Shown here piece by piece: positions 5,631-10,243 of a stretch of DNA of 10,243 bases. Numbering within the stretch: the first letter of the stretch is position 1; each line of letters starts with the position of its first letter. Under the pieces are notes generated by a model that worked only from the letters and a program-made list of their open reading frames with translations, did not search any database and was not told the origin of the DNA. The stretch spans positions 1 to 10,243 of the forward strand of contig JBFWWZ010000066.1 in the NCBI GenBank assembly GCA_050245915.1, read 5' to 3'. Both the position numbers and the translations under genes were made by a program. Source of the DNA: JBDSKH01 sp050245915. GTDB taxonomy: Bacteria; Actinomycetota; Actinomycetes; Actinomycetales; Microbacteriaceae.

Positions 5631-6020
5631 ATGCGGATCGGAGAGGTCGCCGTGGCGGCGGGAACCAGCACGAAGACCTTGCGATTTTATGAGGAACAGG
5701 GACTGCTCCCCGAGGTCGGACGTACCCCGGCCGGCTACCGGGACTATTCGCCGGAGGCGGTCGCCCGGGTCGACTTCGTGCACCGCGGGCAAGCGGCCGG
5801 ACTCACTCTCGCGGAGATCAAGCGGATCCTCGACATTCGTGACCGCGACGGGGCTCCTTGCGAACACGTTCGCGATCTCCTGGATGCCAAGCTGGGGGAT
5901 CTCGACCGACAGATCCGTCAGCTCAGCGAGCTCCGCGAGACCGTCGTCGGCCTCCGAGACCAGGCAGCCGTGCCTGAGCCGCACACGTGCAGCACGGATC
6001 AGGTCTGCCGGTACCTCTGA
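5631..6020 (+). CDS. MerR-family metal/thiol-stress transcription regulator
   Basis: This 129-aa protein is the normal length for metal-sensing MerR members. Residues 1-40 form the winged helix-turn-helix (MRIGEVAVAAGTSTKTLRFYEEQGLL, then GYRDYSPEAV). A long dimerization helix (about 80-110) follows. Candidate ligands are C77 at the start of that helix (APCEHV, with H79) and C120 and C126 near the C-terminus (HTCSTDQVCRYL). This Cys triad matches the layout of MerR/ZntR/CueR sensors (one Cys before the dimer helix, two after), so the inducer is probably a thiophilic metal or thiol reagent. A GGGAG ribosome site precedes the ATG. The gene is divergent from the thioredoxin-fold/oxidoreductase operon, which it should control through the shared dyad. 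Confidence 0.88.
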   Translation: MRIGEVAVAAGTSTKTLRFYEEQGLLPEVGRTPAGYRDYSPEAVARVDFVHRGQAAGLTLAEIKRILDIRDRDGAPCEHVRDLLDAKLGDLDRQIRQLSELRETVVGLRDQAAVPEPHTCSTDQVCRYL

Positions 6021-6037
6021 GGCTTTCCCGATCCGGC

Positions 6038-6075
6038 ACGGTCGACGAGCCTGACTCGAACGACCGCTCGACCGT
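6038..6075. terminator. Inverted repeat between convergent merR-type gene and sufU
   Basis: ACGGTCGA (6038-6045) and TCGACCGT (6068-6075) are perfect 8-bp complements about 22 nt apart, in the 59-bp gap between two genes that converge. A TTT follows on the plus strand. This is a plausible bidirectional terminator, though the loop is longer than ideal. Confidence 0.35.
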
Positions 6076-6079
6076 TTCG

Positions 6080-6514
6080 TCAGCCGATCACGGCGTGCTC
6101 GAGGGCAACCCAGGGGAGCATCGCGCACTTGATTCGGGCGGGGTACCGGGACACCCCGTTGAGGGCAATGGCGTCCCCGAATCGTTCTTCGACGAGGTCG
6201 ACTTGCCCGCGGGAGTGCAGCACGGTGCGGAAGTCGTCGACGAGCGGTGCGACCTCGTTCACCGACATTCCCTCGATGAGGGTCGCGAGCATCGACGCCG
6301 AGGCCTGCGAGATCGAGCATCCATGACCGGTCCAGCCGACATCGTCGATGCGGTCGTTGACGACCCGCACGGTCAGCGTGACCTCGTCGCCGCAGGTGGG
6401 ATTGACCTGGTGAGACGTGGCCGTTGGTGATTTCAGCAGCGCGCGTCGCTGCGGATCCCTCTGATGGTCGAAGATCAGTTGCTGGTAGAGGCCACGGAGG
6501 TCTTCTGTGCTCAT
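6080..6514 (-). CDS. sufU: SufU, zinc-dependent sulfur acceptor of the SUF Fe-S pathway
   Basis: This 144-aa protein has the full SufU signature: NPTCGDE (C41, D43), GHGCSISQASASML (C66), and IKCAMLPWVAL (C130). In Bacillus subtilis SufU the equivalent residues bind zinc, and the protein takes the persulfide sulfur from SufS by ligand swapping and passes it on. Length and motifs are intact, and the 18-21 residue insert that distinguishes SufU from IscU is present after C66. Its start overlaps the sufS stop by 4 bp (ATGA), so the two are coupled. No SufB, SufC or SufD gene is in the window, so this is a free-standing SufSU pair, perhaps a second, dedicated copy. Regulation is not visible beyond co-transcription with sufS. 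Confidence 0.93.
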   Translation of the reverse strand: MSTEDLRGLYQQLIFDHQRDPQRRALLKSPTATSHQVNPTCGDEVTLTVRVVNDRIDDVGWTGHGCSISQASASMLATLIEGMSVNEVAPLVDDFRTVLHSRGQVDLVEERFGDAIALNGVSRYPARIKCAMLPWVALEHAVIG

Positions 6515-7788
6515 AGCGGGGCACCGAAGAAGGCCCGAGCGTCGCCAACGGCCTCGAGGAAGAAGTCGATCTCGGCCGCCGTCGTGTAGATCGAGCCGCT
6601 TGCGCGCGTGGTCGCGGTCAAGCCGAGGCGTCGATGCAGCGGTTGCGCGCAGTGGTGACCGACACGCACGGCGATGCCGCGATCGTCGAGAAACTGTCCG
6701 ATGTCATGCGCGTGGATCCCCGCCACGTCGAAGCTGGCAAGACCCACCCTGTCACCACCACTCCCCAAGACTCGGACCCCCGGGATGGACGCAAGCCCGT
6801 CGATCAGTTGGTTGCTCATCTGCGTGCCGTGCGCCGCAACCCGGTCCATCCCGATCGAATCCAAATAGGTGACGGCTGCCGCCAGCGCGATCGCTTGGGA
6901 CACGCGTTGCGTGCCGGCCTCGAAACGCTGCGGAGGCGGCAAGAACTCTGCGGAATCCATCGTGACCCTCGTGATCATGGATCCCCCGGTGAGAAACGGA
7001 GGGAGCGAGCGGAGCAGCTCGCGTCGACCGTAGAGAACACCGATTCCGGTGGGTGCCAGCATCTTGTGGCCCGAGAAGACGGCGAAGTCCACGTCGAGTC
7101 CATGGAGGTCCAACGGGAGGTGGGGTGCGGACTGGCATGCGTCCAACACCACGATCGCGCCGACGGCATGGGCGCGATCGACGATCAGCTCGACCGGGTT
7201 GATCACGCCGAGCACGTTCGACACGTGAGAGACGGCGACGACCCGGGTGCGGTCGTGGATGGTCTCTTCGAGCGCACCCATGTCCAACGCTCCATCGTCG
7301 TCCACGGGGATGAACCGCAGTCGTGCGCCGGTCCGCTGCGCGAGCTGCTGCCATGGGATCAGGTTGGCATGGTGTTCGAGTTCGGTGACCACGATCTCGT
7401 CGCCGGGCGTGATCGCCGTCGCCGCGTACTCGGGACCCGCGGTGCGGGCGTTCGAGAGCGCATAGGCGAGAAGGTTCACCCCCTCGGTTGCGTTCGAGGT
7501 CCAGACGATCTCGTCGGCCGCGGCGCCGACGAATCCCGCAACGGTGTCGCGGGCGCTTTCGAACTCCTCGGTGGCGAGCGCCGCGAGCGTGTGCGCGCCG
7601 CGATGCACCGCCGAGTTTCGGGATTCGTAGAATGTCCGCTCAGCGTCGATCACCACACGTGGCTTGTGGGAGGTGGCACCCGAATCCAGGTAGGTGAGTG
7701 GCCGGCCGTTGACGCGGACGGAGAGGTTCGGAAAGTCGGCTCGGATGTCCTCGATCTCCGACTCGAGAAGCGTCGACCCCACCGACAT
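6511..7788 (-). CDS. sufS: SufS-type cysteine desulfurase (PLP)
   Basis: This 425-aa enzyme would remove sulfur from L-cysteine as a persulfide and hand it to SufU. Visible residues are His139/His140 in ELEHHANLIPW, Asp216 and Gln219 in VVLDACQSAPH, and the PLP lysine K242 in FSGHKMLAPTG. The persulfide cysteine C380 sits in RVGHHCAQPLH, and Arg in TTRASGSIYTT would bind the cysteine carboxylate. The latter reads SGSIYTT where the usual group II form is RASFxxYNT, a slight divergence. ATG 7788 is chosen because SufS proteins start near this LESEIEDIRADFP segment. A TTG at 7833 would add 15 residues. A 97-bp gap with a TTGAC element separates it from the DUF427 gene upstream, and it overlaps sufU by 4 bp. 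Confidence 0.93.
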   Translation of the reverse strand: MSVGSTLLESEIEDIRADFPNLSVRVNGRPLTYLDSGATSHKPRVVIDAERTFYESRNSAVHRGAHTLAALATEEFESARDTVAGFVGAAADEIVWTSNATEGVNLLAYALSNARTAGPEYAATAITPGDEIVVTELEHHANLIPWQQLAQRTGARLRFIPVDDDGALDMGALEETIHDRTRVVAVSHVSNVLGVINPVELIVDRAHAVGAIVVLDACQSAPHLPLDLHGLDVDFAVFSGHKMLAPTGIGVLYGRRELLRSLPPFLTGGSMITRVTMDSAEFLPPPQRFEAGTQRVSQAIALAAAVTYLDSIGMDRVAAHGTQMSNQLIDGLASIPGVRVLGSGGDRVGLASFDVAGIHAHDIGQFLDDRGIAVRVGHHCAQPLHRRLGLTATTRASGSIYTTAAEIDFFLEAVGDARAFFGAPL

Positions 7789-7885
7789 GCTGCCACCGCT
7801 CTTCTCTCTGTGATTCCTGATGACACCAGTCAATCACCCGCTCGATCCGAGGTCGTCAACCGTCCGAATCGCCCGACGGCGAGTG

Positions 7886-8188
7886 CTACTCGACGACGGT
7901 GACTTCCTTCCAGAAGGCGACGTAGTTCGAGAAGTCGCTCCCGACGCGATCGATGGCGCTCGCGTACGGAGTCGGGTAGCTCCAGGCGCGGTCTTGAAGG
8001 GAGTCGGTGCCGCTCTTGACCGAGAAGTACTGACATTCGCCCTTCCACGGGCAGTGGTACGGCGTCGGGCTCGTCGTCAACATGCCCGGTGTGATGCTCT
8101 CGGGCGGGAAGTACCAGTTGCCCTCGATCTTGACGAGGTCTTCTCTCGGAGCCTCGGCGAGTACGGTGTCCCCAATTACGGCCTTCAT
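7886..8188 (-). CDS. DUF427 domain protein
   Basis: This 100-aa protein matches the DUF427 pattern: MKAVIGDTVLAEA at the start, then IEGNWYFPPESI, then PYHCPWKGECQYF with the two conserved cysteines, then AWSYPTPYASA and a final VAFWKEV. The family is widespread in actinobacteria and fungi, adopts a small beta-rich fold, and has no established biochemical role. The ATG at 8188 has a strong GGAGGAGAAG ribosome site, and an ATG five codons earlier is too close to it. It heads a minus-strand run with sufS and sufU, which suggests a role near sulfur or Fe-S metabolism, but that is inference from position. Confidence 0.88.
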   Translation of the reverse strand: MKAVIGDTVLAEAPREDLVKIEGNWYFPPESITPGMLTTSPTPYHCPWKGECQYFSVKSGTDSLQDRAWSYPTPYASAIDRVGSDFSNYVAFWKEVTVVE

Positions 8189-8228
8189 GTGCTTCTCCTC
8201 CATAGGATGCTCGGCGGTCTAGGTGAGA

Positions 8229-8256
8229 ACGGTAGGCAGACGCGAACCCCCGTCAC
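8229..8256 (-). promoter_or_regulatory. Possible promoter for the DUF427-sufS-sufU run
   Basis: Leftward, GTGACG (8256-8251) and TACCGT (8234-8229) are separated by 16 bp, a fair -35/-10 pair. The expected leader is about 35 nt before the DUF427 ATG. The 149-bp gap must also hold the promoter of the divergent radical SAM gene, for which I see no clear boxes. Confidence 0.35.
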
Positions 8257-8337
8257 GGTGATGTGGCTCACAGAAGCGAGGACGCGGACGTGGTGCAGTA
8301 GGTGTGGGGACGGGGCAGGATGCCGGAGAGGTGCGCA

Positions 8338-9822
8338 ATGACCGTTGGAGGCTTCCTCGCGCGGTGGGAGCTGGCCACGCGTCCGATTCATCCGGAGAGC
8401 CGTTCGGCGATGCAGCGGCGGTGGGCGGAGTTGCCGACCGCGGTGCAGACCGACAATCAACTGCTCGGGCGCAGCGCGATCGGATGCGAGGGGACGCACG
8501 GTGTGTTCCCAAAATGCAATCTGACGTGTTCGCCGTGCTATCACTCGGCTGACGCCAACAAGGTCGGCATCGACGGGTCGCACACCCTTGCACAGGTTGA
8601 GAGGCAGATGGCGTTCGCCCGCGAGGTGCGCGGCCCGCGAGCTCACGCGCAGCTGATCGGGGGTGAGGTGAGCCTGCTTCCCGCCGACGACCATGCGGCT
8701 GCGTTGGCGATCATGCGACGGTACGGACGCGAGCCCATGTCGATGACGCACGGCGATTTCGACGCGGACTACCTCCGGGACGTGGTCCTCGATGCACGGG
8801 GCAAGCCGCGGTTCGATCGGGTGTCCTTCGCGGCCCACTTCGACTCGTTGATGCGGGGGAGACGTGGGCTGGTGCGGCCGCGCGGTGAAGCCGAACTCAA
8901 TCCGTTCCGGGCGCAGTTCGCTCAGATGTTCGTCGACCTGAAACGCGATCATGGCGTGCGGTCGTACCTGGCCCACAACATGACCGTCACCCCCTCGAAC
9001 CTGCCCGAAGTGGCGGAAACGGTGCGGGCGGTGCTGGGGATGCCGTTCGACATGATGTCGTTCCAGCCTGCCGCGTTCATCGGCGATGACCGCCGCTGGA
9101 AGGAGGACTTCTCGGCGGTGTCCATCGACACCGTCTGGGAGCAGGTCGAGACCGGGGTGGGCCAGCGCCTTCCGTGGCAGGCCACGCAATTCGGTCATCC
9201 GTCCTGCAACCGCTACACCACCGGCGTGCTGGTCGATGGTCGATTCGTCGTCGCGCTGGATCCCGACGATCCGCGCGATCTTGCCGCACGCGACACCCTG
9301 CTGGCTCATGTGGGGGGGATGGTGTTCGGCGGCACTGCCTGGCCGGTGCTGGCCGTGAAGATCACGCGCTCGTTGCTGCGGCATCCTGGTGATGCCGGGG
9401 TGGCGGTCGGCCAGATCGCCCGCATCATCCGCCGTGCGGGCGGTCTGCGCGCGGTGATGGGTGCCGTCGTGCGTCGACGAGTGTCGTTTCGAACGTTCGT
9501 GGTGCACAGCTTCATGGATGCGGAGCAGGTGGCGCCGGCCTGGGCGCTTCTCGAAGACGGGAAGATGAGCGATGACGCGGCGGTGCGGGAGACACAGATT
9601 CGATTGCAGTCGTGCTCCTACGCGATGAGTCACCCGGCCGATGGTCGACTCGTTCCGGCGTGTGTGCAGCACTCGATTCTCGACCCGGGCGAGACCCGTC
9701 AGCTGCGCACTCTCCTGCCGCTTACCGCGGCCCCGTCCGGGAACCGACCACAGGGTCTGACATCGGTACGACGCACAGGATCTCCCGCGGCAGGTCGACC
9801 GTCACCGAGTCGCCGACGGTGA
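8338..9822 (+). CDS. Radical SAM protein of unrecognised function
   Basis: This 494-aa protein carries PKCNLTCSPCYHS, the CxxxCxxC iron-sulfur motif of radical SAM enzymes (C60, C64, C67). A GGEVSLL (the GGE SAM-contact motif) follows, and a barrel with MTHGDFD, SFAAHFDSLM and YLAHNMTVTPSNL completes the core. Extra cysteines lie at C290 (HPSCNRY) and at C426 and C442 (CSYAMSHPADGRLVPACVQHS). The latter could hold an auxiliary cluster, or bind substrate. I recall similar unassigned actinobacterial proteins but no known product. ATG 8338 is chosen for its GGAGAGG ribosome site 6 bp upstream; a GTG at 8302 and an ATG at 8320 lie earlier. The last 33 residues are Pro/Arg/Ser-rich and overlap the ABC ATPase gene on the other strand, so they are probably a nonconserved tail. 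The divergent sufS/sufU operon could supply its clusters. Confidence 0.85.
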   Translation: MTVGGFLARWELATRPIHPESRSAMQRRWAELPTAVQTDNQLLGRSAIGCEGTHGVFPKCNLTCSPCYHSADANKVGIDGSHTLAQVERQMAFAREVRGPRAHAQLIGGEVSLLPADDHAAALAIMRRYGREPMSMTHGDFDADYLRDVVLDARGKPRFDRVSFAAHFDSLMRGRRGLVRPRGEAELNPFRAQFAQMFVDLKRDHGVRSYLAHNMTVTPSNLPEVAETVRAVLGMPFDMMSFQPAAFIGDDRRWKEDFSAVSIDTVWEQVETGVGQRLPWQATQFGHPSCNRYTTGVLVDGRFVVALDPDDPRDLAARDTLLAHVGGMVFGGTAWPVLAVKITRSLLRHPGDAGVAVGQIARIIRRAGGLRAVMGAVVRRRVSFRTFVVHSFMDAEQVAPAWALLEDGKMSDDAAVRETQIRLQSCSYAMSHPADGRLVPACVQHSILDPGETRQLRTLLPLTAAPSGNRPQGLTSVRRTGSPAAGRPSPSRRR

Positions 9823-10243
9823 CGTCGATCCCGGCGTGCAGATCGACTTGAACGTCGCCGTTGCCGATCCGGACCGTGGCCCGTCGACGGAGCCCGGCGC
9901 GAGTGATCGCGGTGATCGCCCCGGACAGACGGCCCGTAGTCGTGCGGTCGCTGGGGGCGACGGCGGCCGATTCGTGACGGAACACGAGTACGCCGGGTCC
10001 GTCGAGTGTGGCCTCGTCAACCGGTACCCTGCCGATTCCCGACGTGTGGATCCCGTCGCTGACGTCGCCGACGATGAAGTTCTCACCCCCCATGAGTCGT
10101 GCCACGGCGAGCGAGGCCGGTCGGTGAAAGAGCCGATCGACGGTGTCGTGTTGAAGCAGCTGACCGGAGTCGATGACCGCGATCCGGTCGGCGACAGCGG
10201 CGGCTTCGTCGCGATCGTGGGTGACCATGAGCACCGTGGGGGC
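9722..10243 (-). CDS. ABC transporter ATP-binding protein, C-terminal part (TOBE-like), partial
   Basis: The frame is open to the right window edge, so the Walker A and signature motifs lie outside. What remains starts at the switch (H) loop MVTHDRDEAAAVADRIAVIDSG, with the His and Asp typical of ABC importers. A LFHRPASLAVARLMG link follows, then a C-terminal beta-rich region of about 110 residues (GGENFIVGD, VLVFRHESAAV, VRIGNGDVQVDLHAG, VGDSVTVDLP). This is the TOBE-type extension of the PotA/CysA/ModC importers. A solute such as molybdate, tungstate, sulfate, iron or a polyamine is possible but none can be chosen. The stop at 9722 lies inside the 3' end of the radical SAM gene, a 101-bp convergent overlap. 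Confidence 0.85.
   Translation of the reverse strand, partial: APTVLMVTHDRDEAAAVADRIAVIDSGQLLQHDTVDRLFHRPASLAVARLMGGENFIVGDVSDGIHTSGIGRVPVDEATLDGPGVLVFRHESAAVAPSDRTTTGRLSGAITAITRAGLRRRATVRIGNGDVQVDLHAGIDVTVGDSVTVDLPREILCVVPMSDPVVGSRTGPR

Noticed and set aside
7860..7879. Hairpin just after the DUF427 gene
   Set aside because: Only 5-bp arms with a 10-nt loop and no T-run; too weak to call a terminator.
6634..7902. 422-aa open frame on the plus strand
   Set aside because: It is antisense to sufS, whose catalytic residues are all present; no recognisable domain.
8185..9672. 495-aa open frame on the minus strand
   Set aside because: It lies opposite the radical SAM gene, which has clear motifs; the frame is His/Arg/Pro-rich without a domain.

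Overview
The window is GC-rich throughout, with GTG starts, tightly overlapping genes and a MerR-type promoter that looks leaderless. This fits a high-GC actinobacterium. The protein styles (RHH MobC, actinobacterial relaxase, SufU-type scaffold) agree, and a Microbacteriaceae-like host is a guess. No rRNA, tRNA, CRISPR or IS element was seen.

Positions 1-3827 form a mobilization module, as found on mobilizable or conjugative plasmids and integrative elements. On the minus strand lie three translationally coupled small genes: a 32-aa microprotein, a 113-aa unknown protein, and a helix-turn-helix protein cut by the window edge. On the plus strand lie mobC, a MOB-type relaxase, and a long helical, charged protein that opens with a perfect EF-hand-like loop. 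Between the two arms is a noncoding stretch (609-1042) packed with inverted repeats, which is the best oriT/regulatory candidate in the window.

Positions 3872-6020 hold a metal- or thiol-stress module. A MerR-family regulator (plus) diverges from a two-gene operon (minus) for a small thioredoxin-fold protein and a disulfide oxidoreductase related to glutathione and mercuric reductases. The shared intergenic region carries a textbook MerR promoter with a 20-bp spacer and a dyad, and the transcript start falls almost on the ATG.

Positions 6080-9822 hold a sulfur/Fe-S module. A DUF427 protein, the cysteine desulfurase SufS and the sulfur acceptor SufU run on the minus strand, without SufB, SufC or SufD in view. 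Diverging from them is a radical SAM protein of no recognised function, with extra conserved-looking cysteines. From 9722 to the right edge lies the C-terminal part of an ABC transporter ATPase with a TOBE-like region. It converges on the radical SAM gene and overlaps it by about 100 bp.

A reasonable reading is accessory cargo next to mobilization genes: metal-sensed redox repair plus a dedicated sulfur-supply route that could feed the radical SAM enzyme. The link between the modules is inference from adjacency only.
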